From: Streptomyces cellulosae
GTDB lineage: Bacteria; Actinomycetota; Actinomycetes; Streptomycetales; Streptomycetaceae
Length of the DNA stretch: 64,000 nt
NCBI GenBank assembly: GCA_014655195.1
Contig: BNBH01000032.1
Span: forward strand, 19,987 to 83,986
Direction of reading: 5' to 3'
The notes under the pieces were generated by a model. That model did not search any database. It saw only the letters and a program-made list of their open reading frames with translations, and was not told the origin of the DNA. The position numbers and the translations under genes were made by a program. Below are positions 50,774 to 61,001 of this stretch, piece by piece; positions within the stretch are counted from its first letter, which is position 1; the number at the start of each line of letters is the position of its first letter.

Positions 50774-51970
50774 TTGCAAGATCTGCACCGCCAGCTAATC
50801 GAGGGCCAGGCCGATGTGCCCCGTGTCGGCTCGGTCGTCGAGCTGGAGTCGATACCGCGGTACGCCGTTCTCGGGCCTGACGGGACCCCGGTCGCTCCCG
50901 TCGTCCCGTACCTGCGGGGTCTGACCCTGGACGACAACCGGCCGCTGACCGTCAGGAGCTACGCGTACGACCTCCAGCGCTGGTTTCGGTTGCTGTGGTT
51001 CCTAGACGTCCCCTGGGACAGGGCAACCGAGGCGGAAGCCTCCGCGCTGGTGGGCTGGCTCCGGCTGGCTCCGAACCCCCAACGACGCCGGCGGAAGCCA
51101 GACGCCCCACGACCCGGCTCGGTGAATCCCCGCACCGGCAAGCCCTATCTCAAGGCGGGGTACGCGCCCTCAACGATCAACCACTGCCTGACCGTGATCT
51201 GCAGCTTCTACGCCTACCACCGGCACTACAACCGAGGTCCGCTGATCAACCCGGTGCCGGAGGCAGTCGCCCAGCGCCGAGCCCTCGCACACAGGGCTCC
51301 GGACGGCACGGTCCCGCAATTCCGGCGGGCCCGCTTGCGCCAGCGTGTTCGGCAGACCGACCCCCGGTCCATTCCCGACGCGATGTGGGACGAGCTCTTC
51401 GAGGCGATGACCTGCGACCGGGACCGGGCGGCCATCCTGCTCTACGTCTCCAGCGGCTCCCGGGCCGGCGAACTTCTCGGCGTCACCCCCGGTGACATCG
51501 ACTGGGCCAAGCAGATGATCTACGTGGTGACCAAGGGCACCGACGATCGCGAGCCCGTTCCCGCGAGCCCTCAAGCCCTGACGATCCTGGCCGCCTACCT
51601 CGACACGATCGGGCTTCCGCCGGCTCACGAGCCGGTCCTGCGGACGATGCGGGGGCCGGACCGGCCGCTGACCTACTCGGCGATGCGGCGGGTCTTCCAG
51701 CGGGTGAACGAGAAGCTCGGCACGAACTGGACCCTGCACGACCTGCGGCACACCGCCGCAAACCGAATGGCGAACGACCCGAACCTCACCCTCGCCCAGG
51801 TCCGAGCGATCTTGCGACACACCGATCTTGCGACCACCGGCCGCTACCTCAATGCCCGAGTGGAGGATCTCTTCGACGCTCTGCAGGCCCACTACAGCCG
51901 CCCCCGGGTCCAGCGCACGTTCTCCCCTGGCTACGACGCCGAGGACATCAAGGCGGTGTTCGGTGGCTGA
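50774..51970 (+). CDS. Tyrosine recombinase A of element 1
   Basis: 398 aa from TTG 50774 (GAGGAAG upstream). A core-binding SAM-like domain is followed by the catalytic domain: Arg in SSGSRAGELLGV (about 230), HDLRHTAA (HxxR, about 322-325), HTDLATTGRYL (His about 348, nucleophile Tyr about 357). All key residues are present. It resembles Tn554 TnpA or XerD-like recombinases. GTG 51963 of recombinase B lies 8 nt before its end, so the two are coupled. Confidence 0.9.
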   Translation: MQDLHRQLIEGQADVPRVGSVVELESIPRYAVLGPDGTPVAPVVPYLRGLTLDDNRPLTVRSYAYDLQRWFRLLWFLDVPWDRATEAEASALVGWLRLAPNPQRRRRKPDAPRPGSVNPRTGKPYLKAGYAPSTINHCLTVICSFYAYHRHYNRGPLINPVPEAVAQRRALAHRAPDGTVPQFRRARLRQRVRQTDPRSIPDAMWDELFEAMTCDRDRAAILLYVSSGSRAGELLGVTPGDIDWAKQMIYVVTKGTDDREPVPASPQALTILAAYLDTIGLPPAHEPVLRTMRGPDRPLTYSAMRRVFQRVNEKLGTNWTLHDLRHTAANRMANDPNLTLAQVRAILRHTDLATTGRYLNARVEDLFDALQAHYSRPRVQRTFSPGYDAEDIKAVFGG

Positions 51971-53933
51971 TCACTCGACGGTCGAGGTCTCCACTGTCCG
52001 TAATCGGCGCCAGAACTACGCCGAGGCCCCGCGGGTCAAGGCACCGACGAGGTTCTCGAGGGCTTCGGTCAAAGCAGCGCCGGCACCCCGGCCGGAGAGG
52101 CCCCCGGCGCCGCTTGGGGACCTGTCGACGGTCGGCATCGCGGATTTGTGCGACCTGACCGGGATGGTCTGGCCGAAGGAGTCGAGGTCCGGGGCAGGGA
52201 AGCGCCGAGCGGCGATCCGCATTCTCTTCGGCCACTTGGCGACGCTGCCCGGGAACACCTGGCAAGAGCGATGGGAGGCGAGCGCTTTCAACGGCGAGAA
52301 CGCCCTGTCGGTCAGAGTCCTGGGTCGCGAGGATGCACCCTGGGAGCGAAGCGACCTCCTCTCCGCGCTGAAGTTGGCGTTCGTGGCGAGGATCATCCAG
52401 CCCTCGCTGCCCGGGTTCCGGGCGAACAAGTTCAGTGACTACGCCGATCCGTTCCGGCAGGTCCAGAAGGACCCTCGCCTGGACGAGTTCTTCGCAGTAG
52501 TCGATGCTCAGCACCACCTGACCGCAGTGCACCGGCAGCGCGCGAAATTCGACCTGACCTGCGCTCTCACCACGCAGGGCATCGCCATGGAGCATCTGAC
52601 TCCCTCGGCTCTGCTGCACTACTCGATCGAGAGCAAGCGCCTGGGGCTCACCCATGGAGCCAACGGGGACACGACTCGGTTCGCGGCCCTGGGCACCTGG
52701 GAGATCCTGCACAGGATGGGGCACTTTCCGCCTGAGACGAGCCCGACGCTGCGGGCCTTCACCTACGCCGGTCAGCGAAGCGTCGAGGAACTTGTCGACG
52801 CCTACGGCATCAAGAACGTCGAGATCCGGCAGCTCCTGATCGACTACCTGGCTCGCCGCCGAGCGGACACGGACTACGTCACCCTTCAGGCATTGGCCCG
52901 CCAGCTGGCCAGCCTGTTCTGGGCCGTCATCGAAGAGCTCAACCCCGATCAGCGCGACCTGAACCTCAGCCAGGAGCTCTATGACCAGTGGCGGGCTGAA
53001 ATCCAGTACTGGCGGAGGGACGGCAAAACCGACCGCACCCGCCTCCGCAAGGACGCGGAATCCGTCCTGCTGGCCGTCCGCGGCCTCTACCTCGATCTCC
53101 ACAGCTGGGCCATCGGTGAACCGGAACGGTGGGCCCAGTGGGTGACGCCCTGCCCGATTCTGCCCCGGGACGTGAAGGGCTTCGGCAAGCGGCGCCGTGA
53201 GGTCACCCGGCGGATGGCCGACCGCACCCGCGTTCGCCAGCCCCTTTTGCCGGTTCTCGTCCGGCACGTCGAGGAGCGCTACGAGCACCTGGCCGGCCTG
53301 TTGGAAGCTGCCCGGCCGATTCCACTGGGTGAACAGTTCGAGCACAAGGGCCGCCGCTACAGCCGCACCAACTCCCGCGAGGATCGCCGCCGGGCGAAGG
53401 TCTTGGCCGAGCCGGCCGTGAGGGTCACCGACCACGAGACCGGCGAGCTGATCCACGTGTCGATGGCCGAGGACTCCGCGTTCTGGGAGTGGGTCGCCGT
53501 TGAGATCCTGCGTCACAGCGGTATCCGCGTCGAGGAACTGGTTGAGCTCACCCACCTCAGCATTCGCCAATACGAGCGGCCCGGTGGTGAGGTCATCGCC
53601 CTCCTGGTCGTGGCCCCCTCGAAGACCGAGCGCGAGCGTGTTATCCCGATGTCCGCCGAGCTCTTCCACGCCGTCGCGCAGATCGTCCGCCGCCACACCC
53701 GCCGAGGCCACTCGATTCCCCTCTTGAGCCGCTACGACGGACACGAGAAGACCTGGTCAGAACCCATGCCGTTCCTCTTCCAACGGCAACTGGGAACCCG
53801 CCACGATGTCGTATCGCCGACAACAGTTCAGCTCATGATCCGCCGCAGCTGCGAAGAGATCGCCGAAACGAACCCCGCCTTCGCCGGCACCAAGTTCACA
53901 CCGCACGACTTCCGCAGGCTTGTCTCTGCTTAG
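51963..53933 (+). pseudogene. Recombinase B of element 1, N-terminal part (split by element 2)
   Basis: About 652 native residues from GTG 51963, then VSA-stop supplied by element 2. Motifs: catalytic Arg in HSGIRVEELVELTH (about 522) and HDFRR (HxxR, about 648-652), after which the gene is cut at about 53920. The remaining C-terminal 174 residues lie at 61040-61564. Joined, the protein is about 826 aa with HDFRRLFATDIV and the tail Tyr, similar in plan to Tn554 TnpB but larger. Without the tyrosine this fragment cannot be active. Confidence 0.9.
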
Positions 53934-53935
53934 TT

Positions 53936-53950
53936 TCCGTGTGGCGATTG
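53936..53950. repeat. Element 2 left subterminal inverted repeat
   Basis: TCCGTGTGGCGATTG, exact inverted match to 60987-61001. It is likely the recombinase core or arm site of the element. Confidence 0.85.
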
Positions 53951-54023
53951 GGTCCAACTGGGTTGTCAGCCTGGGTGTTTGGGCTTTGCGCAGAGGCGTG
54001 TGGTGTTTCTACTGTCGGCGCCC

Positions 54024-55496
54024 ATGATCCTGAACTTCTTCTCGTCCCGGGGCTGGGAGTCCTGGGATGTCGAGCATCGGCCGTTGATCCCCGAGGGGAT
54101 GCCCGTGCTCATCGACGACGACCTGCGCTTCGAGGACGGCCCGGCTACGCCGCGTCCGACGGCGGTGGTGAATCGGTGGCTGCGAGAGCTCCCGGCGAGC
54201 GGGGCGCCTGCACCGAGTTCGTGGGAGAACTACGCGCGGGCGGTCAAGGAGTGGATGGAGTTCCTGGCCGTACACGGGGTGGGGCTGTTCGACTCGCGCG
54301 AGCGGTTGAAGGCGGGGTTGAGCCGGTACGCCGAGCATCGGGCGGCGGGCCCGTTGAAGGCCCGGTTCGCGGCGACGACGTGGGGCCAGCACATGAGCAT
54401 CCTGTCGCTGTTCTACCGGTGGGCGATCAACGAGGGGTATGCGACGGCCGAGCCGTTCACCTACCGGGCCGCGCGGGCCCTGTTCGCCGGGACCGGCCGG
54501 GAGGTGAAGGTGAACCTGGCGGTCCGCCGCACCCCGAAGCCGCACGTGACGATCAAGTACCTGGAGCCGGACTTCACTGAGCTGTTCCGCAAGGGGCTGC
54601 GCGGACTGGCACCGGACGGCTCGCGCGACACCGGATTCCACGGCCGGGAGATGACCCGCAACGCAGCCGTCGGCGATCTCGCGCTGGCCACCGGACTGCG
54701 ACTGCAGGAGTTCACCTACCTGCTGTCCTGGGAAATCCCCCCGCTGCCCTCGGAGCCCACGATGGTCCCGATCCCGTTCCCGGTGCCGTCTGGGATCACC
54801 AAGGGCAAGAAGTTCCGCACCACGTGGACCTCCTACGAGGCCCTCGCCAGTGTTCACGACTATCTGGAGCTGGACCGGGCGGCCACAGCGGAGGGCTCGG
54901 GCTGGCGCCCGCCGCGGCGGTGGGGTGAACCGCTGATGGTGACCGAGCCCGACGCGCGAGGCGGGCTGATCAACGGAGTCCGGCGGTCGTGGGCCTCGCT
55001 GGCCCCGCCCGAGCGGCGCCGGCTGGTCGCCTCGGACGGAGGCTCGTGCCTGCTGGCACTCAAGAACGGCGGCGGTCCGTTCACCGCCTGGGCAACGGTC
55101 TTCGAGCGCACATCCGACCGGATCCGCGCCCGCTTCGAGCCCCGCTTTCCGCACGTCTGGCCCCACCGGTGTCGCCACACCTTCTCGATGAGGACTCTGG
55201 AATACCTGGTCACAGGCCACTACCGGCAGGCCGCGAAGCTCGTGCGGGACACCGACGCTGACGCCGCGCTGGTCTTCTACTTGACCAAGGCCGACCCGCT
55301 GCTGGTGCTCCGCGATCTATTAGGACATTCCACCGTTCTCACCACGGAAAAGTACCTTCGCCGCCTGGATACGACCCGCATCTACCGGGATGCATACGAG
55401 GCCGCCGGGGCCGCAGCCGGCCTGACCGACGACGAGGTGGCCGCACGCGAGGCCGATGCCGAGTTCACCGATGATATCGAGGACGGAGACCTCTGA
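54024..55496 (+). CDS. Element 2 tyrosine recombinase 1 (490 aa)
   Basis: ATG 54024 (MILNFFSSRGWESW) gives 490 aa. All catalytic motifs are present: Arg in ATGLRLQEFTYLL (about 226), HRCRHTFSMR (HxxR, about 382), LLGHSTVLTTEKYL (His and Tyr about 444). The segment GWESWDVEHRPLIPEGMP and the block KPHVTIKYLEPDF are shared with the element 3 homologue at 62230. One base overlaps with the next gene (TGATG). This is probably the main active recombinase of the group. Confidence 0.88.
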   Translation: MILNFFSSRGWESWDVEHRPLIPEGMPVLIDDDLRFEDGPATPRPTAVVNRWLRELPASGAPAPSSWENYARAVKEWMEFLAVHGVGLFDSRERLKAGLSRYAEHRAAGPLKARFAATTWGQHMSILSLFYRWAINEGYATAEPFTYRAARALFAGTGREVKVNLAVRRTPKPHVTIKYLEPDFTELFRKGLRGLAPDGSRDTGFHGREMTRNAAVGDLALATGLRLQEFTYLLSWEIPPLPSEPTMVPIPFPVPSGITKGKKFRTTWTSYEALASVHDYLELDRAATAEGSGWRPPRRWGEPLMVTEPDARGGLINGVRRSWASLAPPERRRLVASDGGSCLLALKNGGGPFTAWATVFERTSDRIRARFEPRFPHVWPHRCRHTFSMRTLEYLVTGHYRQAAKLVRDTDADAALVFYLTKADPLLVLRDLLGHSTVLTTEKYLRRLDTTRIYRDAYEAAGAAAGLTDDEVAAREADAEFTDDIEDGDL

Positions 55497-57214
55497 TGTC
55501 GACCATGCTCATCGACGAACCGCTCGGTGTCACTTGCGTGTTCAGCGACGGCAGCCGCGCGGAGTTCTCTTTGGACGGCTTGCCCAACCCGCAGCTCGCC
55601 CGGGATCTGGCCACCGGCCTGGTCGACCTGGTCCACCCGCACGGCACCGCGGACAGCGCGGGCACGGTCAACCACTACGTCCAGGCTCTGCGGCAGATGG
55701 TGCGGGTTCTCGCCGGTCGAGGTTTCACCGGCGGCGCCGCCCAGCTCCGGCGGGGGCAACTCGCTGAGTTCTGGCTGGGCAGCACCGGCCCGCGAGAAGC
55801 GTGCACCCGCGCGATGGTGAAGGCATTCGCCCAGGTCGGCGGAGTCCTCTCCGACAGGGTGCTGGAGCTTGCCGCAGGACGGCCCTACAACCATCAGCCC
55901 AACCATCACCAGCTGCCGCCCTACGGGGAGGGCGAGTGGCAGCGCCTCACCGAGGTCTGCCGCACGCTCGCCGACGATTCGTACGCCACCCACCGGCAGG
56001 CCCTGGCCGCTGCCGCCCAGGGGGAACATCCGGGTTCCGGCGGCTGGAAACCGGGAAACGTACGGTGGCTGCTGGCCCGGCTCGGCCCGGTGAACGCCGC
56101 CCGCTTCGGCGAAGAAGTCGGCTGCACCGAGGCAGCGATCTGGCAGCGCGGCGGATTCATGCAGGCCAGTGGTGATCTCTTTCCCACCCACCACGCGATG
56201 ATCGCCTACCGGCTGCTGTTCGGTATCTACTCGGGCATCGTTCCCGACGGCATCGACGACCTGGTCACCGACGACATCGACTGGGCCGGGGACAGCACGA
56301 TCCTGCTCTCCTATATCAAGGGCCGCACGGCAGCCGAGAGTCTGAACCTTCCGCGCCGGGCCGTGCGCCTGCTGGAGCAGTGGCTGGCGCACTCAGCTCT
56401 GCTGAGGAGCTTCTGCACACCAGCTGACCAGCGACGTTTGTGGCTGGCCCTCAGTCGGCCGGGGCATTTCGCGGTCACCGCCGGGACCGGTGCGCGAGTC
56501 ACTGTCCAGCGGTGGGTCGTGCGCCACCAGGTGTTCGGTGAGGACGGGCGCCCCTTGAAGATCCACCGCTCCCGGATCCGCACCACGCACGAGGCGATGC
56601 GAGACAAGACCGCCTGGACCGGCAGCGGCCGGGCGACGATCGACCCGAACCACACCCCGGCGATCGAGGGCGACCATTACCTGAGCGCCGCCACCCCCGC
56701 TCAGCAAGGCGCCGTCGAGACCATCATCGAGGACGCCCAGCACGACATGCTGCGACGCTCCCACCCGCCCACCGTGATCACCGAAGAGGACGCGGCGGTA
56801 CTGGCCGAGGGCTATCCGCAGCTGGTCGCGGCCATGGACCTGGACGACGTGGCGATCGCCGAGCTGGTGGGCGGGCAGCGCGATGTGTTCACCGCTGCTT
56901 GCGGCGATCAGCTCTCCGGGTTGCACGGTCCAAAGGGGAAGCCCTGTCCGGCTCGCCCCTGGGTCTGCCTGCTCTGCCCGCTGGCGGTTTTCGCCCCGCG
57001 GCATGCGGTCAACCTGCTGCGACTGAAGGTGTTCTTCTCCCGGCAGTGGCAGCAAATGCCCGCGGCCCAGTTCATGGCTGTCTTCGGGCCCTATGCCGCC
57101 CGCATCCAGCAAGTCCTGGACCGTTTCGACCCCGCCGTCCTCGCCGCGGCCGCCGCTGATGTCGCCGACCGGGACGACGAACTGCCCCTGCGTCCTGAGG
57201 AGCTCACCGCGTGA
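55496..57214 (+). CDS. Element 2 tyrosine recombinase-like protein 2 (degenerate)
   Basis: 572 aa from ATG 55496, overlapping the previous stop by one base. Its place and architecture are those of a recombinase (core-binding half, then YSGIVPDGIDDLVTDDIDWA), but the box I arginine, normally TGLRxxEL, is replaced in SGIVPDGIDDL. A Cys-rich tail, GKPCPARPWVCLLCPLAVF, may be a zinc site. It is likely an accessory or structural subunit. The homologous start in element 3 (63690) shares GVTCVFSDGS-like and DLVHPHGxxDSAG blocks. Confidence 0.8.
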   Translation: MSTMLIDEPLGVTCVFSDGSRAEFSLDGLPNPQLARDLATGLVDLVHPHGTADSAGTVNHYVQALRQMVRVLAGRGFTGGAAQLRRGQLAEFWLGSTGPREACTRAMVKAFAQVGGVLSDRVLELAAGRPYNHQPNHHQLPPYGEGEWQRLTEVCRTLADDSYATHRQALAAAAQGEHPGSGGWKPGNVRWLLARLGPVNAARFGEEVGCTEAAIWQRGGFMQASGDLFPTHHAMIAYRLLFGIYSGIVPDGIDDLVTDDIDWAGDSTILLSYIKGRTAAESLNLPRRAVRLLEQWLAHSALLRSFCTPADQRRLWLALSRPGHFAVTAGTGARVTVQRWVVRHQVFGEDGRPLKIHRSRIRTTHEAMRDKTAWTGSGRATIDPNHTPAIEGDHYLSAATPAQQGAVETIIEDAQHDMLRRSHPPTVITEEDAAVLAEGYPQLVAAMDLDDVAIAELVGGQRDVFTAACGDQLSGLHGPKGKPCPARPWVCLLCPLAVFAPRHAVNLLRLKVFFSRQWQQMPAAQFMAVFGPYAARIQQVLDRFDPAVLAAAAADVADRDDELPLRPEELTA

Positions 57215-59406
57215 CGACCCCCGCCGCAGTCTCCTCCTTCGACGGCCGTTCCGCGGTCTTCGCGGGCGCCGACGTCTGTCACGAGGCCGGCCTCGCCCTG
57301 CCCGACGAGGCGAACCGTCCGCGCTTCGAGGACGGCATCTGGGACTTCAGCCACGTCATCGGTCTGCCGGCTCAGATGGCCCGTTGCACGCGGCGCTTTG
57401 ACTTCGCGGTCATCACCGATGCCCGTTGGCGGCTGGTCGCCAAGGAACTCGTGCTGGCGATGCTCGCCCCCAGGCACGTGTCGGTCATTCCCCTGCCCCG
57501 CGCCTATCGCACCGCCTTGCACCTGACCACCTGCGCGGGGCGGCTGGGTGAACTCACCCGATTCTTCGCCTGGTTGGGAGACCAGGGAGTGCACGGCCTG
57601 GAACGGCTCGACACCCGGCTCTGCGAGGCTTACCTGGCTCACCGCCGCTACGTGCTCGACGAGCACGGGACCGTCGTTGGTGAACAGAGCCAGGGAACCA
57701 GGCGCTCGGCCGCGCAGGTCGTCGTCGACCTCGTCAATTACCGCGAGTTGTTCACGGCCGACCGTGTCTCTGCGGATCTGCGTCCGTGGGGTGGTGCTAC
57801 AGCTTCGGCGGTCGCCGAGATGCCCTGCGGCCGGGGCCAGAACAAGACCTCACCGGTTGAGGACGCTGTCCTGCAGCCGATGCTCGCCGCCGCGCTCTAT
57901 CTGGTCTCCACCCTCGGCCCGCACGCCGTCGCACTCGCCGAGGAAGTACGGGAAGCGGGTCGCACCTCGTCCTGCAAGGCGGAGGGTCTCCGCCCGGCCG
58001 GTTCCGCGCCGGTGGCCGCGTTCGCGAGTCTGCTGGCCGAGTACGAGCGAACGTGCACACCGCTGCCGATGCTCGCCGAACACCACATCGCCGACCGGCT
58101 TGCCGACGGCTGGGATCCTGATGATCTCCTGCTGCCGGTGGCCACGGGCGTGCTGGCCCGCCAGGCCGGGGCCAGCCAGTTCTGGTCACGATGGCTCCCG
58201 GCCCTGCGCGGACCACTGGAAACTACCCTCGCGGTGGTGGGAGTGGAGAAGGTCTTCGCCCGCGATGCTGCCGAGATCGCGGCAGCAGACGGGACATCCT
58301 CGCTGCCCTGGACACTTCCCCTGCACCGGCTGGAGGCCGTTGCCCTGGTCGGAATCGTCCGCACCGCTGCGATCACCACGCTGGCCGCGGTCTCAGGAAT
58401 GCGCGCCAGTGAACTGATGGAGCTCCGGATCGGCTGCCGCCGCCCGCCCGAGGAACCTGTTCCCGGCCTCACCCGATTCCGGATCGGCAGCAAGGTCGTC
58501 AAAGGCCAGCCGCTCGGCGGGACCGACGACGAATGGGTCGTCGTCGAGCCGGTCTATCGCGCCGTCGAACTCGCCGAGCAACTGCACGACAGCCCGCAGG
58601 ACGGGGCCTTGCTGTTCGGCCGGTTCGCCTTCGACGTCCGTTACCGATGGTTCAGGAACTGGGTCAACTCCCGCTCCGGGCAACGGCTTGGGCTCGCACC
58701 CATCCCTGACGGACCCGTGAATCTGAGGATGCTGAGACGGACCCTGGCTCTGGAAATGGCCTACCGGCCGGGCGGAGTCCTGGCTTCCAGGATCCACCTC
58801 AAGCACATTGCCGTGGCCACGACGGAGGGCTATGCCTCTCGCCCCGGCGGGGCCCAGGCCGAGCTTCTCGCCGAGGTCAACAAGCACGAGAGCGATCGCA
58901 ATCTCAACCTCGTTCTCGCCGAGTTCCGAAACTATCAGCAAGGCATCCTCCCAGCGGGCCCCGGCGCCCGCAGCCTTACCGAGTTCTTCGCGCACGTCGA
59001 CGCCAAACTCGACGCGACCGCCGCGAAGGCGCCGAAGAGCCAGCGCAGTGACCGCGACGTGCTCAACCTGCTGACCAAACGCGCCAAGGTCCTCCACCTC
59101 GGCCCGGCGAACTACTGCTGGTTCATCGACCCGTCCCGGGCGCTCTGCCTCAAGCTGGCTGGCACCCCGACAGCAGACCGTCCGCTGGTCGGGATGTGTG
59201 ACTCCGCCCGCTGCCCGCAGGCCACCCATCACCCCTGTCACCGTCCCGTCTGGGCAGAGCACGCCGAACGCACCGAGACCTTCCTCGGCCAGCTCGGCAC
59301 CACACGCAAGACCGAACGCAACCGGCTCCAAGCCGACTACGACCGGGCCCTCCGCGTCGTCGCCGAAATCGACGCCGCCAGCACCACGGACGAGGAATCC
59401 GCATGA
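57211..59406 (+). CDS. Element 2 tyrosine recombinase 3 (731 aa)
   Basis: 731 aa from GTG 57211 (GTGA overlap). Catalytic Arg in SGMRASELMELRIGC (about 396); later RRTLALEMAYRPGG and LKHIAVATTEGYA (Tyr near 538). The usual HxxR is altered to RRTLALE, so the active-site set is incomplete or divergent. The C-terminal tail contains ALCLKLAGTPTADRPLVGMC and CPQATHHPC, a possible zinc ribbon. The stop overlaps the DUF6262 start (ATGA). It probably cooperates with recombinase 1 in synaptic complex formation. Confidence 0.82.
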   Translation: MTTPAAVSSFDGRSAVFAGADVCHEAGLALPDEANRPRFEDGIWDFSHVIGLPAQMARCTRRFDFAVITDARWRLVAKELVLAMLAPRHVSVIPLPRAYRTALHLTTCAGRLGELTRFFAWLGDQGVHGLERLDTRLCEAYLAHRRYVLDEHGTVVGEQSQGTRRSAAQVVVDLVNYRELFTADRVSADLRPWGGATASAVAEMPCGRGQNKTSPVEDAVLQPMLAAALYLVSTLGPHAVALAEEVREAGRTSSCKAEGLRPAGSAPVAAFASLLAEYERTCTPLPMLAEHHIADRLADGWDPDDLLLPVATGVLARQAGASQFWSRWLPALRGPLETTLAVVGVEKVFARDAAEIAAADGTSSLPWTLPLHRLEAVALVGIVRTAAITTLAAVSGMRASELMELRIGCRRPPEEPVPGLTRFRIGSKVVKGQPLGGTDDEWVVVEPVYRAVELAEQLHDSPQDGALLFGRFAFDVRYRWFRNWVNSRSGQRLGLAPIPDGPVNLRMLRRTLALEMAYRPGGVLASRIHLKHIAVATTEGYASRPGGAQAELLAEVNKHESDRNLNLVLAEFRNYQQGILPAGPGARSLTEFFAHVDAKLDATAAKAPKSQRSDRDVLNLLTKRAKVLHLGPANYCWFIDPSRALCLKLAGTPTADRPLVGMCDSARCPQATHHPCHRPVWAEHAERTETFLGQLGTTRKTERNRLQADYDRALRVVAEIDAASTTDEESA

Positions 59407-59864
59407 GAATCTCCGCAGCACAGCGGACCGAGAACGAGAACCGCATCCGGGCCGCCATGGACCGGCTCCTCCGAGGCGAGATGCCGCCCGGCGGAAAGTG
59501 CGACATCAAGACCCTCGCCCGCGAGGCCGCCGTCGACCGCACCGCGTTCTACGGAACCCGCCCCTACGCTCACCTCCGCGTCGAGTTCGAACGACGGGTC
59601 CAAGTACTGCAGCAGGCCGGCGAGATCCCCGACCCCCGCGAAGCCCAGATCACCCGCCTCAAGGCGGAGAATGCCAAGCTCAGGGAGCGACTGGCCAAGT
59701 CGGAACAGACGATCGACGAGCTCGCGGACTTCCGCACCCAGGCCCTGGCCCGGCTCGCCGCACAGCACGAGGAGATCGTCCTGCTCCGCGATGCCGCCAC
59801 CGGGGCCAGCCAGGTCAGCCGCCTTCCCGCACCACGAACCACCGTGATCGGGACGTGCAGTTGA
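59403..59864 (+). CDS. DUF6262/TnpC-like helix-turn-helix coiled-coil protein
   Basis: 153 aa, ATG 59403. The N-terminal helices and IKTLAREAAVDRTAFYGTRP resemble an HTH; from about residue 80 a heptad-rich coiled coil runs: ITRLKAENAKLRERLAKSEQ continuing to residue about 135. Size and plan match TnpC of Tn554-like transposons and the proteins annotated DUF6262 beside integrase trios. It probably orients the recombinases on DNA. Confidence 0.75.
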   Translation: MRISAAQRTENENRIRAAMDRLLRGEMPPGGKCDIKTLAREAAVDRTAFYGTRPYAHLRVEFERRVQVLQQAGEIPDPREAQITRLKAENAKLRERLAKSEQTIDELADFRTQALARLAAQHEEIVLLRDAATGASQVSRLPAPRTTVIGTCS

Positions 59865-59881
59865 AGCATGATCTCCGCGGT

Positions 59882-60847
59882 TCAGGCAGCAGGCTCGGGG
59901 AGGTGACCGAGGTGCTCGATGACGCGCTCACGCAGAAGGAGATACTCCTCCCAGCGCCGAGGAAGAGGCCCAGGTGGACGTTTGACGACTCGGGCTGCGG
60001 TCACGGTCTGGCCCTCCCGGAACTGCTCGTGCGTCAGGTCGAGGTCCACACCGCTGGGCAACCGATTCCACCAGTGAAATCCGTGCTGTTCCCCGCCGCA
60101 GTGGACCTCCCCGACCATGAGGTCGCCACCGAAGATGTCGTTCACTATCAAAGCGGTGATGTCACAGTGCCCCCACGCCCGGTTGTCGGGCTGCCAGCCG
60201 GCGCGGGCGAGGTCGTCCGGGGAACAGGTGTCAGCGGCCCAACTGGCCCGCAGAGCCTTGTCGATGACCAGCAGGTTCCAAGGGATCATGCCGACAGCAT
60301 CGCAGTCGCCACTGACATCGGCGGATCGCCGGGGAGACGCCTCTTCAGATGCCGGCCCGGACTCGGACTGCAGGTATCGGCGCAGAGCTTTCCGTCCTCC
60401 CGGAACGAAGAGCCGTTGATCGACGACCTCGCACAATTCGGCCTCTGTCAGCCAGCCCTGCCAGGCGATCTCGCCCGGGTCCGGGATCAGGGGTTCAGTC
60501 ACGACAGCCTCATGCACCCCAAACCACACGGGGCTGATCCCCTCCCGGCAAAGGAACTTGAACATGAAGCGCACGGGCACACGAACGCCCAGTTCTTCGG
60601 ACAGTTCCCGGGCCGCGGCTTCCTCATACGACTCACCCACGTCCACGGCGCCACCGACCATCACGTCGTAGTAGCCAGGGAACCGGGAATGCGTCTCGGA
60701 CCGCCGCAGCACCAAGATCCGTCCTGCCCGATCACGGCAGATCGTCGTCGCAATGCGATGCGGCCAGTGCTGACGCACCGCCTCGCCTCGTTCGACGACT
60801 CCCAACACGCGGTCCTGCTCATCCACATGCTCCACCAATTCGCTCAT
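59882..60847 (-). CDS. NUDIX hydrolase fused to a YunG-like domain (element cargo)
   Basis: 321 aa, ATG 60847. Residues 1-155 form a NUDIX domain of IDI-like type: GGAVDVGESYEEAAARELSE with ELG (NUDIX box), preceded by LRRSETHSRFPGYYDVMVGG. Residues about 195-290 match the YunG family: ASWAADTCSPDDLARAGWQP, WGHCDITALIVNDIFGGDLM. The two-domain fusion is unusual. It faces the recombinase genes inside element 2, so it is cargo; it has an unclear role in the host. Confidence 0.8.
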   Translation of the reverse strand: MSELVEHVDEQDRVLGVVERGEAVRQHWPHRIATTICRDRAGRILVLRRSETHSRFPGYYDVMVGGAVDVGESYEEAAARELSEELGVRVPVRFMFKFLCREGISPVWFGVHEAVVTEPLIPDPGEIAWQGWLTEAELCEVVDQRLFVPGGRKALRRYLQSESGPASEEASPRRSADVSGDCDAVGMIPWNLLVIDKALRASWAADTCSPDDLARAGWQPDNRAWGHCDITALIVNDIFGGDLMVGEVHCGGEQHGFHWWNRLPSGVDLDLTHEQFREGQTVTAARVVKRPPGPLPRRWEEYLLLRERVIEHLGHLPEPAA

Positions 60848-60986
60848 GGAGGCACGATCTCAGTCCCTACTGACAGCGCGGCCCCAGGAACACGAAAGAG
60901 AGTGACCTGCATCACAGGAGGTCCTGCGGAATACAACACAGCCGACCATCTGCGTCGCGAAAGCCGCCTCTGCGATCGGGCCTGCT

Positions 60987-61001
60987 CAATCGCCACACGG
61001 A
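60987..61001. repeat. Element 2 right subterminal inverted repeat
   Basis: CAATCGCCACACGGA, exact reverse complement of 53936-53950. Confidence 0.85.

Noticed and set aside
50709..50798. MFS fragment ending at 50798 as a small complete protein
   Set aside because: The last 30 codons come from the element end, not from the transporter.
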